DNA of 64,000 nt. It comes from Veillonellaceae bacterium. Lineage in GTDB: Bacteria > Bacillota > Negativicutes > Veillonellales > Dialisteraceae. The translations under genes and the position numbers were made by a program. Numbering within the stretch: position 1 is the stretch's first letter; each line of letters starts with the position of its first letter. Shown piece by piece: positions 8,787 through 17,334 of the stretch. The stretch lies in contig DAJPGA010000001.1 of NCBI GenBank assembly GCA_025992895.1, forward strand, positions 1,692,501-1,756,500, written 5' to 3'. Below the pieces are notes generated by a model. The model saw nothing but the letters and a program-made list of their open reading frames with translations, was not told the DNA's origin and did not search any database.

Positions 8787-8807
8787 TTGATACAGAAGGA
8801 GGTCCCC

Positions 8808-9470
8808 ATGCCTTTCTATAATGGTACATTATTTCAAATCAATGAAAAGGAAATGCTCAGATATGCAGGAATGAATCCTTCTTCAAAGGATTTTCCTCCC
8901 GAAGAAGTGAGTTCTGCGGTCAGAGAGGCGCTTGCCCTTGCAGAGCCCAGGGGAATCTGGCAGGTTCTTCCCTATGACAATAAAAACGGCATCATCTGCG
9001 GAGACTTCCCCATGAAGCTTGAAGGAAATGCCATCAAGCATCATCTTGCCAACTCTTCATCCGTTGCCGTCCTGGCAGTCACGGTCGGAGATGAGATTGA
9101 AAAACAGTCCGATGCTCATTTTAAAGCAGGTGAATATGTAAAAGGCCTTCTTTTAGATGCAGCAGCTACTACGTCTGTTGAACACCTGGCTGACCAGGTC
9201 GATGAACTTATCCAGAAAGAAGCTTCAAAGAATGGCGAGAAAACCGTCTGGCGCTTTTCCCCGGGATACGGGGACTGGCCGATTTACCAGCAAAAGCAGT
9301 TCTGCCAGTTGATTCAGGCTGAAAAAATAGGAGTCTCCGTGACGGATCACTCCATGCTTTTCCCAAGAAAATCAGTTTCGGCCATCATCGGCCTTTCAGG
9401 CACGATCCAGAGGGATAAGCCCCCGAAGTGCTCCACATGCTCATTTCTAAACTGTCAATTCAGGCATTAA
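8808..9470 (+). CDS. Stand-alone methionine synthase activation-domain protein
   Basis: A 220-residue protein resembling the C-terminal cobalamin-reactivation domain of MetH. Recognisable parts are FSPGYGDWPIYQQKQF (near residue 145, the AdoMet-binding region), then FPRKSVSAIIGLSG and a Cys-rich end CSTCSFLNCQFRH. In organisms whose MetH lacks this domain, a separate protein is thought to support reductive methylation of oxidised cob(II)alamin with AdoMet. It is the first gene after the Met T-box and lies 30 bases before metH, which indeed ends at its B12 domain. The start at 8808 has AAGGAGGT upstream; a longer frame from 8724 would overlap the T-box bulge and terminator and is rejected. Confidence 0.88.
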   Translation: MPFYNGTLFQINEKEMLRYAGMNPSSKDFPPEEVSSAVREALALAEPRGIWQVLPYDNKNGIICGDFPMKLEGNAIKHHLANSSSVAVLAVTVGDEIEKQSDAHFKAGEYVKGLLLDAAATTSVEHLADQVDELIQKEASKNGEKTVWRFSPGYGDWPIYQQKQFCQLIQAEKIGVSVTDHSMLFPRKSVSAIIGLSGTIQRDKPPKCSTCSFLNCQFRH

Positions 9471-9500
9471 TCGTAATACAGGTATAAGGAGGGTTTCATT

Positions 9501-11879
9501 ATGATATTTTTTGACGGCGGTATGGGGACGATGCTCCAGAAGTATGGATTATCAAATAGTGAATGTCCGGATTATCTCAACATCTCCCATCCGGAAATTG
9601 TCCAGCGTATTCATAAAGAATATGAGGCAGCGGGATGCCAGTTCATTACAACAAACACATTTGGCTCTTCCCCGCTGAAGCTTGAGGATTATGACCTTCA
9701 GGACAAGGTAGAAGTCATTACAGAAGCAGCCGTAAAGAATGCAAGAGAAGCATGCAGCAGCCGCGTTAAGATTGCAGGTGATATGGGACCGACCGGACGT
9801 TTCTTAAGTCCTCTTGGCGATTTATCATTTGACGAGGCATGCGAAAACTACTACCATCTTGCCAAAGCTCTTGCCAACGCCGGAGCCGACTGCCTTATCA
9901 TTGAAACCATCATAGATATTCAGGAAATGAAGGCCGCACTGATTGCCGCCAAAGCTGCGTCAAACCTTCCGGTCATCTGCCAGATGACGTATGCCGAAGA
10001 CGGAAGAACCATTACAGGCACTCCTCCTAAAGCCGCTGCCATTCTTCTTGATTCCATGGGTGCTGATATCATTGGAGCCAACTGCTCGCTCGGGCCGGAC
10101 AAACTCTTCGATGTTGCAAAGGAAATGATTGCCGCAACGAATAAGCCCATCATCATCCAGCCAAATGCAGGAATGCCTGTACTGAAAAACGGAGAAACAC
10201 TCTTCCCGCTTTCTGCTGAAGACTTTGCCAGAGAAACAGCAAAATTTGCTGATATCGGCGTATCTTATCTTGGCGGATGCTGCGGAACGACACCGGAGCA
10301 TCTTCATGCTTTAATCAAGGAACTTGAAAACAAACCAACTGTCACGCCTCCAAAGGTAAAGCCCTTTACTGCACTTACCTGCCGCACAGGCGTCGTCTAT
10401 GTCGGTGATGATTACGCTCCCGTCAAGATTGGCGAAAGAATCAATCCGACAGGAAGAAAGACACTCCGGGAAGATATTCAGAAGGGAAGCTTCGTCTCCA
10501 TTAAAAAGGAAGGGCTTGCTGAAGTGGCCGCCGGCGCTGATATTCTTGATGTAAATATGGGTGTCCCCGGAGTCGACCAGGCCACCGCCATGGAAACTGC
10601 CATATCCCAGCTTTCCATGCTCTGCCCCGTCCCCTTCTCCATCGACAGCACGGATCCTATCGTCATAGAAAGAGCCCTTAAGGTATATCCCGGCCGCCCT
10701 CTGATCAATTCCGTCAATGCGGCTGAAGAAGAGGCACTCGAGAAAATCCTGAAGCTTGCCAAGCAATATGGCGCTGCCGTCCTCTGTCTTCCGCTTGAGA
10801 AAGGAAATCTTCCTGCCACTGCCGAGGAACGAGTCAGAATCATACACAGAATTGTAGAAAAAGCGGATGAAATCGGGCTCAGACGCGAGGACCTTCTTCT
10901 GGACCCGCTGGTCCTCACAGTAGGTTCAGGAGAAAAAGGTGCCAGCGAAACTCTCCGTACTATCCGATTATATAAGGAAGAATACGGTTTCCCCTGTGTC
11001 ATGGGGACAAGCAATGTTTCCTTCGGTCTTCCTTCACGCCCGCGCATCAACGCCGCATTCCTCACCATGGCATTAGCCTGCGGCATGAATGCACCCATCA
11101 TCAATCCTCTCGACCAGGGCATCAAGGATGCATTTATCAATGCAAAGCTCCTTCTTGGATTTGATAAGGGTGCTGCAAACTTCATTGCAGAAACCGCAAA
11201 GATTCCCGCACCTGCTGAAAAAGCTGAACCAGGCCAGGACCTCCCTCTCCTTGAACAGATCAAAGCCGCTGTAAAAAACGGCGAGAAGGAGCAATCCGCT
11301 TTTCTCATGAAGACAGCATTAGATGCAGGCATTTCTTCGGAGACGATTATCAAGGAAGGGCTCACATCCGCCATGACTGAAATCGGTGACGGATATGGCG
11401 CCGGAAAGGTATACCTTCCCCAGGTCATGATGGCGGCTGAAGCCATGCAGTCGGCCTTCAGTGAATTAAAGAAACTTCTCCCTGATATCAAGTCGAAAGA
11501 AAAAGGAACACTGGTTATCGGCACCGTTCAGGGTGATATCCACGATCTTGGAAAGAATATAGTTGCCGCCCTCATGGAAAACAGCGGCTATAAAGTCATC
11601 GATTTGGGCAAGGACGTCAGCCCGGATACATTTGTCAAAGCGGCAGCTGAATATAAAGCTGATCTGGCAGGACTATGCTCCTTGATGACGACAACGCTTC
11701 CTGAACTGGAATCTACCGTCAAAAAGCTGAAGGAAGCTGTCCCCTCTGTCGACATTCTTGTCGGCGGAGCCGTAGTAACACAGGACTATGCCAATGAAAT
11801 CGGCGCTCCTAACTACTGCAAGGACGGAATTGCCGCTGTCCGCATCGCAGATCAGTTAATAGAAAAGAGGAATTCATAA
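9501..11879 (+). CDS. metH: Cobalamin-dependent methionine synthase lacking the activation domain
   Basis: A 792-residue enzyme that transfers the methyl group of 5-methyl-THF to homocysteine through B12. Domain order: homocysteine-binding barrel (residues 1-290) with zinc cysteines including GGCCGTT at about 257; pterin-binding barrel (about 305-560, KIGERINPTGRK); four-helix cap (about 575-655); B12-binding Rossmann domain with the cobalt-ligand His in GDIHDLGKN at about 680. E. coli MetH is about 1227 residues; this short form stops after the B12 domain, and the missing reactivation part is encoded by the gene just upstream. AAGGAGGG precedes the ATG. The stop overlaps the metF ATG by one base. 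Confidence 0.95.
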   Translation: MIFFDGGMGTMLQKYGLSNSECPDYLNISHPEIVQRIHKEYEAAGCQFITTNTFGSSPLKLEDYDLQDKVEVITEAAVKNAREACSSRVKIAGDMGPTGRFLSPLGDLSFDEACENYYHLAKALANAGADCLIIETIIDIQEMKAALIAAKAASNLPVICQMTYAEDGRTITGTPPKAAAILLDSMGADIIGANCSLGPDKLFDVAKEMIAATNKPIIIQPNAGMPVLKNGETLFPLSAEDFARETAKFADIGVSYLGGCCGTTPEHLHALIKELENKPTVTPPKVKPFTALTCRTGVVYVGDDYAPVKIGERINPTGRKTLREDIQKGSFVSIKKEGLAEVAAGADILDVNMGVPGVDQATAMETAISQLSMLCPVPFSIDSTDPIVIERALKVYPGRPLINSVNAAEEEALEKILKLAKQYGAAVLCLPLEKGNLPATAEERVRIIHRIVEKADEIGLRREDLLLDPLVLTVGSGEKGASETLRTIRLYKEEYGFPCVMGTSNVSFGLPSRPRINAAFLTMALACGMNAPIINPLDQGIKDAFINAKLLLGFDKGAANFIAETAKIPAPAEKAEPGQDLPLLEQIKAAVKNGEKEQSAFLMKTALDAGISSETIIKEGLTSAMTEIGDGYGAGKVYLPQVMMAAEAMQSAFSELKKLLPDIKSKEKGTLVIGTVQGDIHDLGKNIVAALMENSGYKVIDLGKDVSPDTFVKAAAEYKADLAGLCSLMTTTLPELESTVKKLKEAVPSVDILVGGAVVTQDYANEIGAPNYCKDGIAAVRIADQLIEKRNS

Positions 11880-12745
11880 TGACAACATTAAGGGCTAAAA
11901 ACAAGAATCACATCTTTACAATTACCGCTGAACTGGATCCGCCCAAAAGCGCTTCTTCTGAAATGACAGAAAAACAGGTTGCAGAAATCGCTGACTACGT
12001 GGATGCCGTCAATATCGCTGACTGCCCCATGGCAAAGCTTCGGATGAGCCCGATTGCCCTTTCCTCTATCATTCAGCAGAAATACTGCGTGGAATCCATT
12101 TTCCACCTGACCTGCCGCGACCGCAATACAATCGGGCTTCAGGCAGAACTCCTCGGCGCTTATGCCCTTGGCGTACACAATATCCTCACATTGACCGGCG
12201 ATCCGCCCTCCATTGGCGATCATCCGGATGCCACAGGCGTATTTGATGTAGACTCCACGGGTCTTATAGAGATTGCACGCTGCCTTAATGAAGGCCATGA
12301 CCTTAAAGGAAATCCGCTGGGCGCCGCAACAAACTTTTACATCGGCACTACAGCAAATCCAGGTGCTGATGATCTGGACAAGGAAATCCTTCGACTGGAA
12401 GGCAAGAAGAAAGCCGGCGCGCAGTTCATCCAGACGCAGCCCGTCTATGAAATTTCACAGGCTGAAAGATTCCTCTCCTATGCAAAAGACCTTGATCTCC
12501 CGATTCTCTTCGGTATCGTGCCCTTAAAGAGCTTCAAAATGGCCAATTACTTAAACGACAAGGTCCCGGGCATTTCCATTCCCCAGAGAATCCTAAAGGA
12601 AATGGAAACAGGAAACCGGGAAACAGGACTTAAGCTTGCCTCTGAACTCGTACAGGGATTGAAGGATATCGGCACTGACGGCGTCCATTTGATGCCGGTC
12701 AATGATGTGGATGCCGTTCCTGTCATCGTAAAAAATCTTAAATAG
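11879..12745 (+). CDS. metF: 5,10-methylenetetrahydrofolate reductase
   Basis: A 288-residue FAD-dependent TIM-barrel enzyme making 5-methyl-THF, the methyl donor used by MetH. It shows TAELDPPKS at the N-terminus (active-site Glu), HLTCRDRN near residue 79 and LTLTGDPPS near residue 102 (the loop that carries the flavin-contacting Asp), and GAQFIQTQPVY near residue 180. It is coupled to metH by a TAATG overlap, and both share the Met T-box. Length is normal for the short bacterial form without a regulatory domain. Confidence 0.94.
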   Translation: MTTLRAKNKNHIFTITAELDPPKSASSEMTEKQVAEIADYVDAVNIADCPMAKLRMSPIALSSIIQQKYCVESIFHLTCRDRNTIGLQAELLGAYALGVHNILTLTGDPPSIGDHPDATGVFDVDSTGLIEIARCLNEGHDLKGNPLGAATNFYIGTTANPGADDLDKEILRLEGKKKAGAQFIQTQPVYEISQAERFLSYAKDLDLPILFGIVPLKSFKMANYLNDKVPGISIPQRILKEMETGNRETGLKLASELVQGLKDIGTDGVHLMPVNDVDAVPVIVKNLK

Positions 12746-12754
12746 ATATGCACT

Positions 12755-12793
12755 AAAAAATGATTGCTCCCGTCATGAGAACAATCATTTTTT
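12755..12793. terminator. Bidirectional terminator between metF and the TVP38 gene
   Basis: AAAAAATGATTG (12755-12766) pairs with CAATCATTTTTT (12782-12793), giving a stem with A/T tracts on both sides that suits both convergent genes. Its right edge touches the last codon of the minus-strand gene. Confidence 0.8.
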
Positions 12794-13508
12794 ATTGGTT
12801 ATTTTCGTTCTGTCCGCTTTTTCTCTGCTTCTTCGTCTTCCACCAGATGAAGCCGTAAATCACCGTAACAAGGATAATGATGATCGTAAGCCGCATGGAA
12901 TGTTCTTCCAGGTTAACGACATCGTGCCCCAGGACAACTTCAAGCGCTGTCGAAGGAAGCTTGCCCAAAAGACAGCCAAAGGCGTAATCCTTGAACTTCA
13001 TACTGGACAATGCGGCTATGGCTGTAATCAGGCCGTTTGGCATATACGGGATTGCTCTGGCCGCCGCAATTGCCTGCCAGCTTTCATAGGAATCCAGCCT
13101 TGACAGCGTCTTGCTCTTGTTAATCAGATTCATCGCCATTCCGCGGAACAGCGTACGCATGACATAGAAAGAAAGAATGACTCCGACTGTTTCAGCCAGC
13201 CATGAAATAATAACGCCCCAGAACAAGCCGAATATGAGGCCGTTTGCTGTGGAAATGAATATCGAGGGAAGAAATCCTACGATATTTATGATGACATCAA
13301 TGAAGAAACTGACAAATGCTGCATAGATGCCGAATCCCTTGAGATAATGAATTGTACCGTGAAGATCGCCGTCTTTTGACAGATGATAGATTGTCGGATA
13401 GAACGAGGGGTCGATAAAATGGATTGCCGCCAGCATCAGGATCAGGATTCCCAAAAGGATCAGCCTGAATCTGCGTTCCCCTTTTTCATACCAGTTTCTT
13501 CTTCTCAT
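12792..13508 (-). CDS. TVP38/TMEM64 family membrane protein (VTT domain)
   Basis: A 238-residue integral membrane protein. One N-terminal helix (residues 14-31) is followed by the VTT/SNARE-associated core: FLPSIFISTANGLIFG, then a re-entrant GVIISWLAETVGVILSFYVMR, then ARAIPYMPNGLITAIAALSSM and a final helix (IIIILVTVIYGFIWW) with a basic tail. DedA/TVP38 relatives are linked to lipid scrambling or undecaprenyl-phosphate recycling, but the role of this branch is not settled. It starts 18 bases after thrC and is probably transcribed with it. Confidence 0.82.
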   Translation of the reverse strand: MRRRNWYEKGERRFRLILLGILILMLAAIHFIDPSFYPTIYHLSKDGDLHGTIHYLKGFGIYAAFVSFFIDVIINIVGFLPSIFISTANGLIFGLFWGVIISWLAETVGVILSFYVMRTLFRGMAMNLINKSKTLSRLDSYESWQAIAAARAIPYMPNGLITAIAALSSMKFKDYAFGCLLGKLPSTALEVVLGHDVVNLEEHSMRLTIIIILVTVIYGFIWWKTKKQRKSGQNENNQ

Positions 13509-13526
13509 CGACTAGAGACCTCGGAT

Positions 13527-15017
13527 TCATTTTACAATTTCATCAACAACTTCCTGAATGGATTCTTTGATATTTTCCGGATTGATCACATCCGTAAAGC
13601 GTTTCTTCCTGTTTTCCAATTCTCCCAGCTGTGAAGGAATCGGAATCCCGGTATATTTCTTGATGGCCCGCAGTGTATCATAAGGATTTTCCTCTGCCGC
13701 AATGCCAAGTGCCTCAGAAACAGCACCAGGGAATTTATAAGGATGCGCCGTACTGATAATGACGGTGTGCGTATGTCTTGTGACCTTGCCGCTGCGGCGG
13801 AGATTGTCATAAACAGCATATGCAACAGCCGTATGCGGATCCATCAGGTAATCATACTTTTCATATACATCGGAAATGGCTTTTTTCATGGCATCAGAAT
13901 CTGCCCAGCCGCCAATCATTTCGCCTGATACCTTTTTACGCTCTTCTTCAGGAACACGGTATACGCCATTTTCCCTGAGTTCTGTCATATCTTTCAAAAC
14001 TTCATCAGACGATCCCGTCATGTAGTACAGGAATCTCTCAAAATTAGAGGAAATCAGGATATCCATAGAAGGAGATTCCGTCAGATGGAATTCCCTGTTG
14101 ATATTGTATTCTCCGGTTTCAAAGAAATCTGCCAGTACCTTATTTTCATTAGATGCACAAATCATCTGTCCGATAGGCGTGCCGATTTTCTTTGCAATCC
14201 ATGCCGCCAGAATATTGCCAAAGTTGCCGGTAGGAACAACCACATTGAATGACTCTCTGGAACCAATGGATCCGCTTCTAAGAAGGCCCAGCCAAATCCA
14301 TACATAATATACAACCTGTGGAAGCAGGCGGCCGATATTAATGGAATTAGCGCTGGAGAACAACACACCCTTTTCAAGAGCTTCATCGCGCAGGTCACTC
14401 ACAAAAATATTTTTCAAAGCAGACTGGGCATCATCAAAGTTCCCTTCAATCCCCAGAACTTTGACATTTTCACCAAGCTGCTTCTGCATCTGATCCTTTT
14501 GCAGCGGGCTGACTCCGTGAGAAGGATAGAATACCATGATATGCACGCCTGGAACGTCCTTAAACCCTTCCAAAGCTGCTTTCCCGGTATCGCCTGAAGT
14601 AGCGGTCAGGATGAGCGTTTCCTTCCCATCCCCCAGCTTCTTCTTTGCATACACGAGGAGATGCGGGAAAAGTGAAAGCGCCAGATCTTTGAATGCGCAG
14701 GTCCTCCCATGAAACATTTCGGCCATGGAAAAGGATTCGGATAATGTTTTTACCGGGACAATTTCAGACGTATCAAAGGTTCCGGTATATGCATCATGCG
14801 TCAGCTTGGATAAATCCTTCAGTGTAATATCCGTCAGAAAATGATGAAGTACAAAAGCTGCCAGTTCTTCGTAAGACATAGCTTTTAAAACATCAGCATC
14901 TAAAAATGGATCGGGCAGCTGTTCAGGCACATACAATCCGCCATCAGCAGCAAGCCCTTTCAGCAGCGCTTCTTCGGCTGTTACAGTCTCATTACTTCTG
15001 GTGCTTCTATAGTTCAT
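13527..15017 (-). CDS. thrC: Threonine synthase
   Basis: A 496-residue PLP enzyme converting O-phosphohomoserine to threonine. N-terminal MNYRSTRSNE and EEALLKGLAADGGLYVPE are typical of the long (E. coli/yeast type) ThrC class. The PLP lysine is in HGRTCAFKDLALS near residue 110, the phosphate loop in TATSGDTGKAALEGF (about 151), and VPTGNFGN near 260. Start at 15017 is preceded by GGAGGCG with 7-base spacing; the frame extends five codons further without a ribosome-binding site. No thrA or thrB is adjacent. I found no convincing attenuator in the 240-base leader. Confidence 0.95.
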   Translation of the reverse strand: MNYRSTRSNETVTAEEALLKGLAADGGLYVPEQLPDPFLDADVLKAMSYEELAAFVLHHFLTDITLKDLSKLTHDAYTGTFDTSEIVPVKTLSESFSMAEMFHGRTCAFKDLALSLFPHLLVYAKKKLGDGKETLILTATSGDTGKAALEGFKDVPGVHIMVFYPSHGVSPLQKDQMQKQLGENVKVLGIEGNFDDAQSALKNIFVSDLRDEALEKGVLFSSANSINIGRLLPQVVYYVWIWLGLLRSGSIGSRESFNVVVPTGNFGNILAAWIAKKIGTPIGQMICASNENKVLADFFETGEYNINREFHLTESPSMDILISSNFERFLYYMTGSSDEVLKDMTELRENGVYRVPEEERKKVSGEMIGGWADSDAMKKAISDVYEKYDYLMDPHTAVAYAVYDNLRRSGKVTRHTHTVIISTAHPYKFPGAVSEALGIAAEENPYDTLRAIKKYTGIPIPSQLGELENRKKRFTDVINPENIKESIQEVVDEIVK

Positions 15018-15260
15018 AATACGCCTCCACACAGATAACTTTATACTTTATTTTATCATAAAATCTATCAATGGAATATAATATGCCGAAAGAATATAAC
15101 GATTTACGATAGGCTTCTCCTGATTTTATGATGAAATTCATAGAAGTGCGGTTCATTTGCTGCTTTTTCTGTATAATTTTGCTTCTGCACTGATTGTAGT
15201 GCCGCCCCCCGATGCACTGGCGGAAGCATTCGAATACTTGTCCCGCTTTTTCAGGCAAAA

Positions 15261-15289
15261 TAAAACCCGAAGCATTTTTATGCTTCGGG
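15261..15289 (-). terminator. Terminator of tRNA-Lys
   Basis: Perfect 10-bp stem CCCGAAGCAT/ATGCTTCGGG (15266-15275, 15280-15289) with a TTTT loop; on the minus strand it is followed by TTTTATTTT. Confidence 0.88.
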
Positions 15290-15298
15290 AATAGATTC

Positions 15299-15374
15299 TG
15301 GTGGATCATCAGGGGTTCGAACCCCGGACACCCTGATTAAGAGTCAGGTGCTCTACCAACTGAGCTAATGATCC
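15299..15374 (-). tRNA. tRNA-Lys (anticodon CUU)
   Basis: Complete cloverleaf: acceptor GGATCAT, anticodon stem CCTGA/TCAGG with loop CTCTTAA, T-arm GGGGTTCGAACCCC, encoded CCA. It reads AAG. A near-consensus promoter lies immediately upstream. Confidence 0.97.
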
Positions 15375-15388
15375 GTTCAACGAATAGT

Positions 15389-15417
15389 ATTATATCATTC
15401 CGATTTGTTTTTGTCAA
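15389..15417 (-). promoter_or_regulatory. Promoter of tRNA-Lys
   Basis: On the minus strand TTGACA, 17 bases, TATAAT: a perfect consensus sigma-A type promoter about 15 bases before the tRNA. Confidence 0.9.
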
Positions 15418-15533
15418 ATCTTTTTTTATTTCGGATTTGATCAAACGTACTGTTCGGAAGACGTAAGTTATTATAGCATGACACTCTTCATATTTCTAGT
15501 CCCCCGGGCAAATTTTTTTACAAATTTTACCGG

Positions 15534-15773
15534 TTAATAATGAATGCCATACTTGTGTTTCAAAGCCTCTATATCTTCTCTCATTTCCTGGTCGCATTTT
15601 TCAAGTTCTGCTTTGATATACGGCAGATTTCTTCTGACAAGGGCCGCTTTCTTGGCACTTGCCATCTTGTAAACATGTGCCAGTTCCTTCTTGTATGAAG
15701 CCATGAGATCCTGCATTTCTTCATCAGTCAGATTCTCATCGATCAATTCTCTTGCATCCTTCTCACTTCCCAT
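15534..15773 (-). CDS. Small conserved-looking acidic protein of unknown function
   Basis: A 79-residue highly charged protein, predicted all alpha-helical, with an acidic N-terminal third (ENLTDEEMQDLM) and a basic centre (KKAALVRRN). No signal peptide, membrane segment or known motif is visible. AAAGGAGA stands 6 bases before the ATG, which together with the absence of a competing frame supports a real gene. It lies between tRNA-Arg and tRNA-Lys. I do not recognise the family. Confidence 0.65.
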   Translation of the reverse strand: MGSEKDARELIDENLTDEEMQDLMASYKKELAHVYKMASAKKAALVRRNLPYIKAELEKCDQEMREDIEALKHKYGIHY

Positions 15774-15810
15774 GACTGTCTCCTTTCAAGACAATGAATC
15801 AAATGTAAAG

Positions 15811-15832
15811 AAAAACACTCCATAGAGGAGTG
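15811..15832 (-). terminator. Terminator of tRNA-Arg
   Basis: CACTCC/GGAGTG stem (15816-15821, 15827-15832) with a 5-base loop, followed on the minus strand by TTTTTC. Confidence 0.8.
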
Positions 15833-15874
15833 AATTTTCTCTTATATAAATCCGATCAAATCGGTTGTCATCAA

Positions 15875-15949
15875 TGGAGCGCCTAGAGGGATTCGAACCC
15901 TCGCACCCGGTTCCGGAGACCGGTGCTCTATCCCCTGAGCTATAGGCGC
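15875..15949 (-). tRNA. tRNA-Arg (anticodon CCG)
   Basis: Cloverleaf with acceptor GCGCCTA/TAGGCGC, anticodon stem CCGGT/ACCGG with loop CTCCGGA, T-arm GAGGGTTCGAATCCCTC and encoded CCA. An extended -10 TGGTATAAT (15962-15970, minus strand) lies just upstream. Confidence 0.95.
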
Positions 15950-16020
15950 TTAACGAGATTAATTATACCATAGATCTTACTGCCTGAAAAGGAACAGCCC
16001 GGGTGCCCTGCATCCATTAT

Positions 16021-17127
16021 TTATTCATCTACATAGATTCTTGGAACCCGCTTCAGCCCGCACATGACTTCATGAGGTATGGTATTGGCTATGGCAGCAA
16101 TTTCTTCCGGATAGATCACTTCATCTCCCTGACGGCCAAGGAGGACGACTTCATCCCTCACCTGGACATCATCACCGGCTGCAATCATCATCTGATCCAT
16201 GCATATGCGTCCAATGATGCGGTGCCTCTTTCCGTTGACCAGGACACTTCCCTTATTGGAAAGAGCCCTGTGGAATCCATCCGCATATCCGATCGGTATC
16301 GTTGCGGTTCTCATATCTTCTTCCGCTACATATGTCCCGCCGTAACCGATTGCTTCTCCTTTGCGGAGAACCTGCACATGGGTAATATGACTGATGAGGC
16401 GCATCGGATACTCCAGATCCCACATATTGTCCATTTCGTCGGAGGGATGCGGCCCGTAAAGAATGATTCCGGGCCTTGCCAAATTATACCAGCTCTCAGG
16501 CATGTCGAGGACGCCTGCGCTGTTGGCGGCTGAAATGATAAATCCCTTCTCCAGTCTTTGCGGCATATGGGAAAGAGCTTCCTCAAATTTTTCCAGCTGC
16601 TTTCTTGCTGTAGTTTTATCATGGATATCCGCTTTTGCCATGTGCGTAAAAGTGCCATGGATATGGATATGAGGATATTTTTTCAATTTTTCAAGGAAAC
16701 CCTCTACATCTTCAGGATGCGTGCCTATCCGGTTCATCCCCGTATCAATCGGAAGCCATACCTCAAGCATTTTTCCCTGGCGCTCTGCCGCTTCTTCGAA
16801 AGGTTCCAGTTCCACTGTATCATCCACAGGAACAATTAAATCATATTTGACCGCTGTTTCTGCTTCTTCTGGAAGAGGAAGTCCTAATGTGAAAACAGGA
16901 CAGGTAAATCCGTCCTTCCTAAGCGCTACGCCCTCTTCCACTCTGGCAACAGCCGCAGAGCTGTAACCTTCTTCCAGAGCAATGCGCATCGTTTCTGACG
17001 CACCATGACCATAAGCATCCGCTTTAATGACTGCCGTGCAGTCCACATGAGCCGGCAGATGACTGCGGATGACCTTCAAATTATGGCGAAGGGCACTGCG
17101 ATTGATTTCTATGTAGGAAACTGACAT
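16021..17127 (-). CDS. alr: Alanine racemase
   Basis: A 368-residue PLP enzyme interconverting L- and D-alanine for peptidoglycan. The PLP lysine is in AVIKADAYGHG near residue 35. The C-terminal half holds the substrate-side motif GYADGFHRALS, with RICMDQMMI further on, placing the second catalytic region as in the family. The ATG at 17127 has GGAGGAGG upstream with 8-base spacing; the longer frame from 17157 starts inside the T-rich tract of a leader hairpin. It is monocistronic here. The leader (17128-17220) is structured; see findings. Confidence 0.94.
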   Translation of the reverse strand: MSVSYIEINRSALRHNLKVIRSHLPAHVDCTAVIKADAYGHGASETMRIALEEGYSSAAVARVEEGVALRKDGFTCPVFTLGLPLPEEAETAVKYDLIVPVDDTVELEPFEEAAERQGKMLEVWLPIDTGMNRIGTHPEDVEGFLEKLKKYPHIHIHGTFTHMAKADIHDKTTARKQLEKFEEALSHMPQRLEKGFIISAANSAGVLDMPESWYNLARPGIILYGPHPSDEMDNMWDLEYPMRLISHITHVQVLRKGEAIGYGGTYVAEEDMRTATIPIGYADGFHRALSNKGSVLVNGKRHRIIGRICMDQMMIAAGDDVQVRDEVVLLGRQGDEVIYPEEIAAIANTIPHEVMCGLKRVPRIYVDE

Positions 17128-17144
17128 ATGGAATACCTCCTCCA

Positions 17145-17216
17145 AATAAAAAAGCACCTGGAACCACAGATTGGATGTAACCCATTGCTGTATCTATGAA
17201 GCCCCAGTGCTTCCTT
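17145..17216 (-). promoter_or_regulatory. Terminator-like structured leader of alr (candidate attenuator)
   Basis: On the minus strand AAGCACTGG near 17210 can pair with CCAGGTGCTT near 17150 (nine pairs, one bulged G), immediately followed by TTTTTTATTT and then the alr ribosome-binding site. A loop of about 45 bases separates the arms. This is the geometry of an intrinsic terminator or RBS-proximal attenuator. I do not recognise a known riboswitch class in the loop. Confidence 0.4.
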
Positions 17217-17334
17217 ATTGTATTTTTACACCAATCAAAGTGCGCATAAAAATACGTCAAATTTATTTCTTCCTATCATAAAGCAAATACTGAAAAAAAG
17301 AAAGATACGAATAAAATTATTATAGAGTAAAGAT

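Noticed and set aside
15018..15260. Threonine attenuator or T-box before thrC
   Set aside because: No Thr/Ile-rich leader peptide, no T-box bulge and no terminator before the RBS; the strong hairpin in this gap belongs to tRNA-Lys.
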